Shown here in pieces: positions 50,940 to 61,073 of a stretch of DNA of 64,000 bases. A program made the translations under genes and the position numbers. The stretch is from NCBI GenBank assembly GCA_963739375.1, contig CAVUAF010000014.1:434001-498000 (forward strand), written 5' to 3'. The notes beneath the pieces are model-generated. The model ran no database searches and was not told the origin of the DNA. It worked only from the letters and a program-made list of their open reading frames with translations. Every line of letters begins with the position of its first letter. Position 1 is the stretch's first letter. Source of the stretch: CAVUAF01 sp963739375 (lineage in GTDB: Bacteria > Acidobacteriota > Terriglobia > Terriglobales > Acidobacteriaceae).

Positions 50940-50993
50940 ACGCCCTGGGTGTTGAGCAGAACCTGAAACAACCGACGGCCCAAATTAGCGGCA

Positions 50994-51626
50994 TTACTCG
51001 ATCTTCTTTTCGTCCGGCTTTCTGAACAGTCCTTTGAACGTTGCCTTGAAGTCTTTGTCTTTCTCCATCTCGATAACGCTTAAGGTATAGTTGCAGACAT
51101 TCTTCAGACGCTCATTGATGAAGCCTTTGTATTCGCCTTCCTTGTAGTCAAAGTATGCCGCCATGACTCGGACGCCTTGCTTCATCAGGGCTCGCACCAA
51201 TGGAACGAAGTCGCCGTCGCCCGTAACCAGCACCGCAATGTCTATTTTCCCCTCAAGCCCAACTTGCATGGCGTCAATGGCTAATGCCACGTCAGAGCCT
51301 TTTTCTGCGTTCCCGGTCTGTGGCATGGGGGAGTATCTCGTCTCAATACCCGCATGCATGAGGTCATGGTCCAAGTTCCGGTCTGTCTTGAGACGACGCT
51401 CATCGGATTGCCCCGAACTGAACATCCCCTGAAACCATGCCGCGTAAACGACACGGTAATGATTGTAGCCTTGCTCCAGATTGCGGATGTAACTTTCGAG
51501 CAAGCCATGGAAGGCGCGAAATTCAAGCCAACCGAGTTCACGCTGAAAGTACAGGTATCTTCGCGCATAGGTGAAATATGAACCGTCGTAGAAAACTCCG
51601 ATGCGGCATAGCGACTTATCATTCAT
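50994..51626 (-). CDS. NYN-domain (LabA/DUF88-like) putative ribonuclease, integron cassette
   Basis: A 210-residue NYN/PIN-like protein. The acidic metal-binding residues of the fold are visible: D14 in GVFYDGSYF, D112 in KGSDVALAIDAM with D118, and D137/D139 in VLVTGDGDFVPLV. The helix-turn KQGVRVMAAYFDYKEGE follows as in LabA/DUF88 proteins, which are metal-dependent ribonucleases or predicted ones. The C-terminus is a basic helix. It overlaps the gene upstream by four bases (ATGA) so the two are translationally coupled. The cassette has no other chromosomal neighbour. No partner toxin or antitoxin family was recognised. Confidence 0.85.
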   Translation of the reverse strand: MNDKSLCRIGVFYDGSYFTYARRYLYFQRELGWLEFRAFHGLLESYIRNLEQGYNHYRVVYAAWFQGMFSSGQSDERRLKTDRNLDHDLMHAGIETRYSPMPQTGNAEKGSDVALAIDAMQVGLEGKIDIAVLVTGDGDFVPLVRALMKQGVRVMAAYFDYKEGEYKGFINERLKNVCNYTLSVIEMEKDKDFKATFKGLFRKPDEKKIE

Positions 51627-52093
51627 CGTGAAGACTCCTTTACCGCGGCCTCTGACTGAGAAATCTCTGTTCGCAATTCGGCCACCGCCGCCTGAAGCAC
51701 TGAACTGGATGGATGTTCGGTTAGGCCGCGATCCACGATTTCACGCGCTCGGCGAAGAAGGTCAAGCTGCTTCCGCGGTGTCTTCAACTTTCGCGCCTTT
51801 TCGCGTAGTCCAACGGCCTCGTTCGCTACGACCTGTGCCGGAAACAACTCGACCAGCTTTTCCATCGCCTGTTGCACCGACGCGCGCACGTCGGCAGATG
51901 ACCCCATGGACATGAGCTGATGATATGTCTCGACAGCTAGGGCAAATCGATCCCCTGCCGTGTCAGGATTCTTCGAGGAAAGTGCAATCCTGTAAGAGTC
52001 CGCGAAGATCTCGACGATCCGTTGAGAGTCGAACGTGCCGGCATACTGCCCGGCATACTTCGAGGTGTTGCGAGCTGGGATTTGCGCTGCCAT
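51623..52093 (-). CDS. hypothetical helical protein coupled to the NYN protein
   Basis: A 156-residue, almost entirely helical, charged protein (SSKNPDTAGDRFALAVETYHQLMSMG ... LREKARKLKTPRKQLDLLRRAREIVDRGL) without signal peptide or membrane segment. It has no recognised domain. Start at ATG 52093 with a strong GGAGGAGG eight bases upstream; an upstream in-frame start at 52108 lacks one. The integron junction GTTAGAC lies ~25 bp upstream, so this is the first gene of a two-gene cassette. It is translated in tandem with the NYN protein and is a natural candidate partner or inhibitor. Confidence 0.75.
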   Translation of the reverse strand: MAAQIPARNTSKYAGQYAGTFDSQRIVEIFADSYRIALSSKNPDTAGDRFALAVETYHQLMSMGSSADVRASVQQAMEKLVELFPAQVVANEAVGLREKARKLKTPRKQLDLLRRAREIVDRGLTEHPSSSVLQAAVAELRTEISQSEAAVKESSR

Positions 52094-52118
52094 TAGCGCC
52101 TCCTCCACTTTCGTGACG

Positions 52119-52125
52119 TCTAACC
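52119..52125 (-). other. integron cassette 5' junction core (GTTAGAC)
   Basis: GTTAGAC on the minus strand fits the R' core consensus GTTRRRY at the expected ~25 bp before the first gene of the cassette. Upstream of it GCCTAAACAAGG resembles an R'' site. No integrase gene was seen in the ~12 kb to the right. Confidence 0.6.
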
Positions 52126-52280
52126 CTTGTTTAGGCCGACCCGCCTAAGCCGCCACATGGCGGTCGTCCTAAGACCAGGCTCTTCCACGAGTGTGGCGCA
52201 GGTAAGTTCCGATTGTAAGGCCGCTTCTGATCCGCGCGGCATGTTGTCTCAGTGAGCAAGGGGCACCACGCCGTTGCGCT

Positions 52281-52302
52281 CTTGTTCCAGTTTCGGAACA
52301 GG
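52281..52302. promoter_or_regulatory. operator-like palindrome CTTGTTCC-N6-GGAACAGG, site 1
   Basis: Inverted repeat with N6 spacer AGTTTC. It is embedded in a ~32-bp direct repeat shared with site 2. Confidence 0.55.
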
Positions 52303-52399
52303 TACGCTAGCGGCGTATCGCCGCCCGCCGGCGGGCGCCCGAAGGATCTAGGTTTTCCGATGAGCCGATGAACCGATCTCCCGATGAGCCGATCCCGCT

Positions 52400-52421
52400 C
52401 TTGTTCCAGATTCGGAACAGG
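52400..52421. promoter_or_regulatory. operator-like palindrome CTTGTTCC-N6-GGAACAGG, site 2
   Basis: Same inverted repeat with N6 spacer AGATTC, 119 bp from site 1 and directly downstream of the stop codon of the LuxR-type gene. Confidence 0.55.
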
Positions 52422-52425
52422 CACG

Positions 52426-52635
52426 CTAGTGGTGCGGTTCCTTGCAGAGGCGCGCCACCGCCTGCCGGTGGTTCACCTTCAGTTTGCGATAGATGTTGTG
52501 CACATGCTTCTTGACGGTCTGCTCGGCGAAGCCGAGTTGCTGCGCGATTTCCGCGTTGGCCAGTCCTTCCGAAACCAGGCCGGCAATCTGTTTTTCGAGG
52601 GGGGAGAGAAACCTGGCACGAAAGTGCATCCTCAT
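52426..52635 (-). CDS. stand-alone LuxR/GerE-type HTH protein
   Basis: A 69-residue protein that is essentially one GerE helix-turn-helix: LSPLEKQIAGLVSEGLANAEIAQQLGFAEQTVKKHVHNIYRKLKVNHRQAVAR, the complete LuxR-family DNA-binding domain with the conserved recognition helix. No sensor or receiver domain is attached. Start at ATG 52635 (GGAG nine bases before); a TTG at 52698 would start inside the palindrome and is less likely. Flanked on both sides by CTTGTTCC-N6-GGAACARG palindromes, possible autoregulatory sites. Confidence 0.82.
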   Translation of the reverse strand: MRMHFRARFLSPLEKQIAGLVSEGLANAEIAQQLGFAEQTVKKHVHNIYRKLKVNHRQAVARLCKEPHH

Positions 52636-52677
52636 CGGATAACACTCCGGCGCCCGGGGCGCGGCAGGTTCCTCATT

Positions 52678-52699
52678 CTTGTTCCGAAAACGGAACAAG
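52678..52699. promoter_or_regulatory. operator-like palindrome CTTGTTCC-N6-GGAACAAG, site 3
   Basis: Perfect 8-bp inverted repeat with the N6 spacer GAAAAC, ~45 bp upstream of the LuxR-type gene start. It is the only site of the family in its promoter. Confidence 0.6.
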
Positions 52700-52883
52700 C
52701 CCGGCGGGGGCGGCGGGCGCGGGTTTCATTTCCGGGCGGTGGCATCCCAGGGGCGCACACCAGTCGCCCCGGTCTTGACCTGATCGTCCTTGCCCGTCAG
52801 GCACTTGCATGCGTGTCGCACGGCACAGCGCGTGCAACTCTGAGGCTTGAGAATCCCGCGCCACAGCCATTCTGGAGTCGCTG

Positions 52884-53734
52884 ATGAACAACTGGCTGCA
52901 GGACGTGCGCTATGCCCTGCGCGCCCTGCGCAGGGTGGCGGTCCTGGCGCTGGCGCTGGGGATTGGCGCCAACAGCACGGTGTACAGCACGCTGGTTCCC
53001 ATGGTGCTGCGGCCGCTGCCGTTCGCCGACCTGGACCGCCTTTTCTATGTCGCCGAAACCCTGCCCGGCCACGCCGACGGCATCGGCATGGCGCCGGCGA
53101 ACTACCGCGACCTGGCTCCCTTCATCGTGGAGCACATTGCCGGGATCAAGAACATTCGCCTCAATGGCGCCGTGGTGGCGTTTACCGCCGCCGTGGCCCT
53201 CCTGACCGGCGCGGTTTCCGGGCTGCTTCCGGCGCTGCACGCTTCCCTCTCCCCCGACCTGAATGACGCGTTGAAGGAAGGGGTGCGGGGCTCGTCGGCG
53301 GTGCCGGTGCGGCGGCGCTTGCGGGGGCTGCTGGATGGTGACCGAGGTGGCGTTGGCGCTGGTGCTCCTGGTGGGCGCCGGGCTGATGGTGAAAGGCTTC
53401 CGGCACCTGGCGGAGCGTTATCCAGGATACGACGCGGAGCGCACGCTCTCGCTGCGGGTCACGCTGCCGGAGAAGAAGTACACGACGCAGATCCTGCGCG
53501 CCGCCTTTTACGCGCGCGCGGTCGAGCGCCTGGCCGCGGTGCCGGGCGTCGCGGCCGCTGGCGCTGGCGCTGACCCGCGTCCTGACCTCGGTCCTGTTTG
53601 GCGTGGTGCAGCTGGATCTGTGGCTCGTCGCCAGCCTCACCGCCGGGCTGGCACTCGTCGCCGCCCTGGCGGGTTACGTGCTGGCACGGCGTGCCATGCG
53701 CGTCGATCCCATGGTCGCGCTGCGCTACGAGTAG
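52884..53734 (+). pseudogene. ADOP (acidobacterial duplicated orphan permease), deleted remnant
   Basis: Fragments of a MacB/FtsX-type ABC permease of the ADOP class, normally ~800 aa. N-terminal piece MNNWLQDVRYALRALRR and LGIGANSTVYSTLVPMVLRPLPF ... AETLPGHADGIGMAPANYRDL, then (after a deletion of most of the first periplasmic domain) VAFTAAVALLTGAVSGLLPALHASLSPDLNDALKEG, then in a second frame EVALALVLLVGAGLMVKGFRHLAERYPGYDAERTL, and in a third frame TRVLTSVLFGVVQLDLWLVASLTAGLALVAAL ... DPMVALRYE at the C-terminus. Two frameshifts (near 53330 and 53560) and internal deletions leave about a third of the gene. It is a decayed member of a large paralogous family. Confidence 0.82.
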
Positions 53735-53755
53735 CAGCCGCTCCCCCGGTCGCCA

Positions 53756-53782
53756 GATCTCCCGATCGCCCGATCTCCCAAT
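53756..53782. repeat. short CTCCCGAT tandem repeat
   Basis: Three units AGATCTCCCGATCGCCCGAT followed by CTCCCAAT after the ADOP remnant. Related to the 48076-48152 locus. Confidence 0.7.
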
Positions 53783-53960
53783 TGTCTTTTGCCTCCCGGC
53801 GGCGTAGAATCAGGAATTGGTAACTGCGTGTCAGGCTGGCATGTAGGGCTCTAGCCGGCCGTGGCTTTTCGGCGAAGCACACCAGTGGGCGAGAGCCCAC
53901 TTTATTTTTGGCTCTTCGCGCACGATACCAGGAAGCCGGTGGTCGTCGGCCAAGTCGCTC

Positions 53961-54458
53961 ATGGCAGGCAACATAGAAGAGCGGGTCCGCGAGATTGCGG
54001 AGCGGGTGGCGCGCGATTACGGCCTGGAGATCGTCGAGGTGGAGCTGCGCGGTGGCGGCAAGAGCCGCCGGCTGCGCCTCGCCATCGATCGCGAACCGTC
54101 GGGCGTGACGCATGACGATTGCGCCAACGTCAGCCGCGAGGTGAGCACCATCCTCGACGTCGAAGACGTGGTGCCGGGCGCCAGCTACACGCTGGAGGTC
54201 ACGTCGCCGGGGCTGGACCGCAAGCTGCTGCGGGCGCGCGACTGGGAGCGCTTTGTCGGCAGCCGCGTCAAGCTGGTGACGCGCGAAGCGGTGGCCGGGC
54301 AGAAGGCTTTCGAAGGCCGCCTGGAGAAGTTCCAGGACGGGCGGCTGACGCTGGAGCTGCGGACATCGCAGAAGAAAAAGGGCGGCGTGCCGCCGTTGCA
54401 CCAGGTGGAAATTGAGTTCGCGAACATTGACCGGGCGAACTTGGTGCCGGAATTCTGA
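53961..54458 (+). CDS. rimP: ribosome maturation factor RimP
   Basis: A 165-residue RimP, required for 30S assembly. N-terminal domain with RVARDYGLEIVEVELRGGGKSRRLRLAIDR, then GVTHDDCANVSREVSTILDVEDVVPGASYTLEVTSPGLDRKL (family signature SPGLDR), and a C-terminal SH3-like barrel. Start ATG 53961 with a weak GGCA upstream. It opens the rimP-nusA-infB operon, the standard order. The ~220 bp before it contain no gene apart from the ADOP tail and a repeat. Confidence 0.96.
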   Translation: MAGNIEERVREIAERVARDYGLEIVEVELRGGGKSRRLRLAIDREPSGVTHDDCANVSREVSTILDVEDVVPGASYTLEVTSPGLDRKLLRARDWERFVGSRVKLVTREAVAGQKAFEGRLEKFQDGRLTLELRTSQKKKGGVPPLHQVEIEFANIDRANLVPEF

Positions 54459-54506
54459 GGAATCAAACCCGGGAGCCAAAAGCTAAGAGCGAGAAGCGGG
54501 ATTTAA

Positions 54507-56090
<1,584 letters not shown>

Positions 56091-56093
<3 letters not shown>

Positions 56094-56208
56094 TTTGTGA
56101 TTTGCGATTTGTGATTTGCGATTTGTGATTTGCGATTTGTGATTTGCGATTTGTGATTTGCGATTTGCGATTTAGTGATTTGGCGATTTGGCGATTTGGC
56201 GAAATCAC
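56091..56208. repeat. 7-bp tandem repeat (GATTTGT/GATTTGC) between nusA and infB
   Basis: Some 13-15 consecutive units of GATTTGC / GATTTGT / GATTTGG without a complementary arm except the last GAAATCACAA. The longest single repeat in the window; it fills the whole gap inside an essential operon. Confidence 0.92.
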
Positions 56209-56289
56209 AAGATCGTAAAATCAAGAAATAATTCCGTGAGGCTGCAATGAAGACATAGTCGGCACCTACGGGCGAGGCAAGAAGGCGGA

Positions 56290-59215
56290 ATGTTGAAGAT
56301 TCGAATCAACGATCTGGCGCGGGAACTGGAGGTCAAGAGCAAGGCGATTCTTGACGTCCTGACCGCGGTGGGCGTCACCGAAAAGAAGACGCACTCCAGC
56401 TCCCTGGAAGTGGACGAAGCGGAGCGAGTACGACAGCACTTTGCGCGCCAGGCCGAGAGCGAAAGAGCGAAAGAGACGCGGACAAGTACGCGTCCGGCGG
56501 CCGATGAGATCAAAACGAAGTTTGACCTGTCGAAGATCTCCAAGCCGGGCGACGTGCTGAAGGCGATCACGCAGCAAGCCCAACCGCCGATAGCGCTGCC
56601 CCGGGCGGCCGCGCCCGCAGTGCCGGCCGTTCCCACGCGTCCCGCGGCCCCACCGGCGGCAGTGCGTCTGGTGGCGCCCGCGCCGGCCATCAAGGCGGCG
56701 CCGATCGCCGCGCCCGCGGCCCCACCGCTCGTAATCGAACCCAAGGCGCCGGCCGCGCGCATAGTGGTGGCAGCTCCCGCCGCGCCCGCCGTCGAACGGC
56801 CGGCGGCGGCGCCCGTCATCGCGCCGCCAGCAGCTCCGGTGCGTCCGGCAGCAACGACGCCCGCCGCGCCGCGTCTCCCGGAAGCGCCTGCCGCGCCGCC
56901 TCCCGTACTGCCCGCACTTCCGCCAGCAGCCGTGCAGCCTCCGGCTGCTCCACCGGAAGCGCGGGTCATCCCGGAAGTGCAGCGGCGCGTCATCGTGCCG
57001 CAAACCGGTCCGCGACCGGTGTATCTAGCGCCGCTGGCACCGCTGCCGGGCATGCCGATTGCGCGGCGTCCGGGCGGTCCGGCGGCCCTGGGGCAGCCGA
57101 TGGCAGCCCGCTCGCAACCCGGGCGTCCAGTGCCGGGACAACCGATTTTCCAGCGCCGGCCGCCGATGCCGGGCGCACGTCCGTCGTCGCTGGGACCCAC
57201 CGGGCGACGCCAGCATCCGACCACGCCCCGACCCGGCATGGGGCCCGGGGGGCCGCGGCCCATGGGGGCAGCCGGGATAGCGCCGGCGCCGGGACGCACG
57301 GCGCGTCCGGGCGGGCCAGCGCGCCGGCCGGGCCAGCGCTACGTGCCGCGCGGGGTGAAGGAAGGCCCGATGAAGGGCTTCGTGCCGCCGCCGCGGCTGA
57401 TGGCGTCGAACGAGCCGCAGCCGATCACGCGCGCCATCGAAATCACCGAAGGCGTCAGCGTGAAAGACCTGGCGGAAAAACTCGGCATCCGCGCCAAGGA
57501 CCTGATTGCGCGGCTGCTGGGGCGCGGCGTCTTTGCCACCATCAACCAGACGCTGGACCAGGAACTGGCCAGCGAGATGGCGCGCTTTTTCGGCGCCGAA
57601 ACCAGCGTGATCAGCTTCGAAGATCAGGCGGCGAAAGACATGGCGCCGGAAGGCGCGGCCGCGGAGGAGAGCGGCGGGCTGGCCACGCGTCCGCCGGTGG
57701 TGACCATCATGGGCCACGTGGACCACGGCAAGACGACGCTGCTGGACTCGATTCGCGTGAGCCAACGTGGCGGGCGGCGAAGCGGGGGGCATCACGCAGC
57801 ACATCGGCGCCTACAAGGTGCAGATCACGGACACCAACTCGCCGGCGCTGGGGCGGCAGATCATGTTCATCGATACGCCGGGCCACGAAGCCTTCACGCG
57901 CATGCGCGCGCGCGGCGCCAAGGTGACCGACATCGTGGTGCTGGTGGTGGCGGCCGACGACGGGGTGATGCCGCAGACGCTGGAAGCCATCGACCACGCG
58001 CAGGCCGCGAAGGTGCCGATCATCGTGGCGGTGAACAAGATCGACAAGCCCGACGCCCTGCCCGAGCGGGTGAAGAAGCAACTCGCCGATCGCGGGCTGC
58101 TGCCCGAAGCGTGGGGGGGCACCACGGTGTTCGTGGACGTTTCGGCCAAGCAGAAGACCAACTTGAACCTGCTGCTGGAAATGATCTGCCTGGTGGCCGA
58201 CCTGCAGGAAGTGAAGGCCAACCCCGGGCGCTCGGCTTCGGGCACGGTGCTGGAAGCCAAGCTGGACCGCGGACGCGGCCCGGTGGCGACGGTGCTGGTG
58301 CAGAACGGGACGCTCCGGGCCGGGGAATACCTAGTGGTCGGGAACACCTGGGGGCAGGTGCGGGCGATGCTCGACGAGCGCGGCGACACGGTGGCCGAGG
58401 CGCCGCCGGCCACGCCGGTGGAGATCCTCGGTCTGGAAGGGCTGCCGCAGGCGGGCGACCAGTTCGTGGTGGTGGAGCGCGAAAGGGCGCGCGAGGTCTC
58501 GGAGTATCGCGAGGGCAAGGCGCGGGAAGCGACGCTGGCGAAGTCGTCGCGGGTGTCGCTGGAAGGCCTGGCGGAACAGATCAAGACGGCGGGCGTCAAA
58601 GAGCTGCCCATCATCCTGAAGGGCGACGTGCAAGGGTCGGTGGAAGTGATCCGCGACCTGCTGGGACGGCTGTCGAGCGAGAAGGTGAAGATCAAGCTGC
58701 TGCACGCCGGCGTAGGCGCGATCACCGAAACCGACGTGCTGCTGGCCTCGGCGTCGAACGCCATCATCATCGGCTTCAGCGTGCGCCCGGAGCGCAAGGC
58801 GCAGGACATGGCGGAGCAGGAGAAGGTGGACATCCGCCTGCACTCGATCATTTACGAGCTGCAGGATGAGATCAAGAAGGCCATGACCGGACTGCTGGAG
58901 CCGGTCATCAAGGAGACCTACCTGGGGCGCGCCGAGGTGCGGGAGACGTTCCGTATTCCCAAGGTCGGGACCATCGCCGGCTGCTACATGCAGGACGGCA
59001 GCCTGAAGCGCGACTCGGAAGTGCGGCTGCTGCGCGACAGCGTGGTGGTGTTCAAGGGCAAGGTGGGGTCGCTGCGGCGCTTCAAGGACGACGTCGGCGA
59101 AGTCCGGAACGGCCAGGAGTGCGGCATCGCCATCCAGAACTACGCCGACGTGAAGATCGGGGACGTGATTGAGGCGTTTGTCACCGAGCGCATCGCCGCC
59201 GAGGCGATGGCGTAG
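56290..59215 (+). CDS. infB: translation initiation factor IF-2, interrupted by one extra base
   Basis: IF-2, the GTPase that delivers initiator tRNA to the 30S subunit. The N-terminal IF2_N domain MLKIRINDLARELEVKSKAILDVL, then ~240 residues of Pro/Ala-rich linker, a second IF2_N module (GVSVKDLAEKLGIRAKDLIARLLGRG), and the G domain with G1 GHVDHGKTT (around residue 475-483), DTPGHEAF, NKIDKPDA. An extra C at 57762/57763 shifts the frame. Without it the protein reads SIRVSNVAGGEAGGITQHIGAY and continues to 59215 (about 974 aa). Since the gene is essential and the rest is intact, I take this as an error in the consensus. Confidence 0.93.
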
Positions 59216-59219
59216 GGGC

Positions 59220-59258
59220 AGTTTCGAGTTTCGAGTTTCTAGTTTCTAGTTTCGAGCG
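59220..59258. repeat. 7-bp tandem repeat (GTTTCGA/GTTTCTA)
   Basis: Five units GTTTCGA-GTTTCGA-GTTTCTA-GTTTCTA-GTTTCGA between the infB stop and the DUF503 gene. Same unit as the 29230 and 35198 loci, single arm. Confidence 0.88.
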
Positions 59259-59259
59259 C

Positions 59260-59550
59260 ATGCCGATTGCCTACCTCACGCTCGAACTCCGCATCGAAGC
59301 GGCGCATTCCCTGAAAGACAAGCGGCAGGTGGTGCGCTCGCTGAAAGACCGCCTGCGCGCGCACTTTAACGTGGCCGTGGCCGAGCTGGACCCGGACAAC
59401 GCCTGGCAGCGGGCGACCCTGGGGGTGGTGGGCATTTCCAGCTCGCGCGATTACCTCGACGGGCTGATGCGCAACGTGGAACGCGAAGCCACGCGCATCG
59501 CCAACGACCACGGCGCCGACGTGACCGACGCGTTTGTGGACTTCCTGTAG
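59260..59550 (+). CDS. DUF503 domain protein (YlxP-like)
   Basis: A 96-residue protein of the DUF503/YlxP family, commonly encoded in the nusA-infB-rbfA operon and suggested to act in 30S maturation. It shows the family pattern AYLTLELRIEAAHSLKDKRQVVRSLKDRLRAHFNVAVAEL and GVVGISSSRDYLDGLMRNVEREA. Start ATG 59260. Its stop codon TAG starts another repeat, and the next operon gene (rbfA) is displaced 3.3 kb to the right. Confidence 0.93.
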   Translation: MPIAYLTLELRIEAAHSLKDKRQVVRSLKDRLRAHFNVAVAELDPDNAWQRATLGVVGISSSRDYLDGLMRNVEREATRIANDHGADVTDAFVDFL

Positions 59551-59590
59551 CAGTTAGCAGTTAGCAATTAGCACTTAGCAGTTAGCACTT
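59548..59590. repeat. 7-bp tandem repeat (AGTTAGC/TTAGCAC)
   Basis: Units CAGTTAG, CAGTTAG, CAATTAG, CACTTAG, CAGTTAG, CACTT leading into the direct repeat at 59591. Confidence 0.85.
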
Positions 59591-59706
59591 AGCGCTGCCC
59601 TGGTATGCGAGAGCGATCCTGACCGCCGGCAGACAAAGCAAGTGCGCCTGAAGCACGCCATCGAAATCCGAATCCAGCGGGGCGTCACTGGTGAGAAGGG
59701 GATTTC
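59591..59706. repeat. ~116-bp direct repeat flanking the beta-propeller gene, copy 1
   Basis: Begins AGCGCTGCCCTGGTATGCGA and ends CACTGGTGAGAAGGGGATTTC, with the same orientation as 61074-61189, offset 1483 bp, at least ~90 percent identical by eye. Each copy is immediately preceded by TTAGCA-type tandem repeats. No coding frame is convincing in it. Confidence 0.88.
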
Positions 59707-59749
59707 TCGCCAATGACACAGTTCAGCGTCGCTGCGCTCGCTTTCGCGC

Positions 59750-60901
59750 TCAGAATGTGGCCACGAACCCATTTGGACCGCCGCCAAAATTGCCGAGCGC
59801 AGGCGGGGCAACGGGTGCGCCGAGTGGGGTCAGTGTGCCGTTACTGAACGAGAACACCGCGATGCCGGAAGTGCTGTTGGCGAACAGATACTGCCCCGAC
59901 CGGGAGAAGGCGACCGTCGCGTTCATCGCGGTTCCCCCATTACTGACTGAAGAGGAGCCAGCAAGCGCAGGATTACCGCTCGCGTCGAGACTAAAAACCT
60001 CTACGGTATTCTCGTTCGCGTTCGAGACTGCGACGGCGACGAATCCACCACTGGGATGAACGGCTAAACGCTCGTCCGAACCGGTGATCCCGAGCGCGAT
60101 GCTGTGCTCATTCCCGCCTGTACCAGGGGTAGGCGAGACGTACAGCATGTCGGGAGGGCCGCGCCTGATGTTCACGATGAAGGCCGAGTTCGGCGTGAAG
60201 GCGACATCGACCGGCAGCGCGTTAAACGATGCCACGAAGTTGGGGAACTCCGGTAGAGCGCCGGTGTTGCCATCACGGCGGTAACAACGTCCCACTGCTG
60301 GCGCGTTTTGACCCGGAACCGAGATGCAAACCCACGCGCCGTCAGGCGAGACCATCGGCTTGTAAATGATTAAGTCATAGAACACAGGGGCGGAGTAGGG
60401 CGAGCCCGGAACAGGGGTAAACGCGCCGCTGTTCGCGTCCACCGCGAATCCGTATAACGAAGAACCGCCGAGCGCGTAGAGGAACGCGCCGGTTGAATTA
60501 GGGATGATCCAGTCCGCGTACTGAGCGTCGTTGTGCGTCGCGAGCAGCGCCACCGCTCCGGTGGAAGTGTCTACCCTGTAGACGGAAATCGCTGCGCCGG
60601 TATCGGTGTTGGCACCCTGCGCCGTGAGCACGAACAGCAAATTGCCGGCCGCTGCTACGGCTCGCGTGACTTGGGCCGTGCTGTATGGCGAGCCTGTGCT
60701 CGATGCTGCGTTCGCCCCTTTCACTTGCACCCCGACGAAGTTCCTGGATAGGGCAGATGCATACGCAAGAGCGTCCGGTGCGCTCGACTGCGGCGGCTGC
60801 GAAGAGGGAACAATATTGTTGCCGGAACCGCAACCGGTCAGAACTATAAACATCATGACTGCGGCGAGGAATAGACAATGAGAGCTGGGGGGCGGCCTCA
60901 T
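59750..60901 (-). CDS. lactonase-like beta-propeller lipoprotein
   Basis: A 383-residue lipoprotein. Signal peptide with lipobox MMFIVLTGCGSGN (Cys about residue 27), then a low-complexity SSQPPQSS linker and a seven-bladed beta-propeller: repeats such as GAAISVYRVDTSTGAVALLATHN, LYGFAVDANSGAFTPVPGSPYSA and NTVEVFSLDASGNPALAGSSSVS, with the blade pattern AFSRSGQYLFANSTSGIAVFSF of the lactonase (YVTN-like) family. Acidobacterial and Planctomycetal genomes are rich in such proteins. Start at 60901 directly before the signal peptide. It is inserted, in reverse, between infB-DUF503 and rbfA, and is bracketed by the direct repeats. Confidence 0.85.
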   Translation of the reverse strand: MRPPPSSHCLFLAAVMMFIVLTGCGSGNNIVPSSQPPQSSAPDALAYASALSRNFVGVQVKGANAASSTGSPYSTAQVTRAVAAAGNLLFVLTAQGANTDTGAAISVYRVDTSTGAVALLATHNDAQYADWIIPNSTGAFLYALGGSSLYGFAVDANSGAFTPVPGSPYSAPVFYDLIIYKPMVSPDGAWVCISVPGQNAPAVGRCYRRDGNTGALPEFPNFVASFNALPVDVAFTPNSAFIVNIRRGPPDMLYVSPTPGTGGNEHSIALGITGSDERLAVHPSGGFVAVAVSNANENTVEVFSLDASGNPALAGSSSVSNGGTAMNATVAFSRSGQYLFANSTSGIAVFSFSNGTLTPLGAPVAPPALGNFGGGPNGFVATF

Positions 60902-61046
60902 ACAAGGCAGTTTAGTGCCACAACTGCACGGTTGTCTGTGATTGTCGATAACAGCTCTTCTCACCAGCTTGCGCCGTTTGTTCGCCTCCAGCCCCGCCCC
61001 TGGTAACTGGCCCGGACTCCGGTGCTGCGCGGTTCTGTCTGGCGCA

Positions 61047-61073
61047 GCAATTAGCATTTAGCAGTTAGCATTT
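61047..61073. repeat. 7-bp tandem repeat (AGTTAGC / ATTTAGC)
   Basis: Units CAATTAG, CATTTAG, CAGTTAG, CATTTAG before the second direct-repeat copy. Confidence 0.8.

Larger units (their letters stand above)
52131..52425. other. gap with operator-like palindromes and repeat fragments
   Basis: No gene supported. It contains fragments of the repeat family seen in the island (GGATCTAGGTTTTCCGATGA, CGATGAACCGATCTCCCGAT) and two copies of CTTGTTCC-N6-GGAACAGG (52281-52302, 52400-52421), each inside a longer repeated segment that continues with ACGCTAG. Confidence 0.7.

Noticed and set aside
48174..52130. An integron integrase or attI near the cassettes.
   Set aside because: No tyrosine-recombinase frame is visible on either strand in the window; the array is treated as lacking an integrase.
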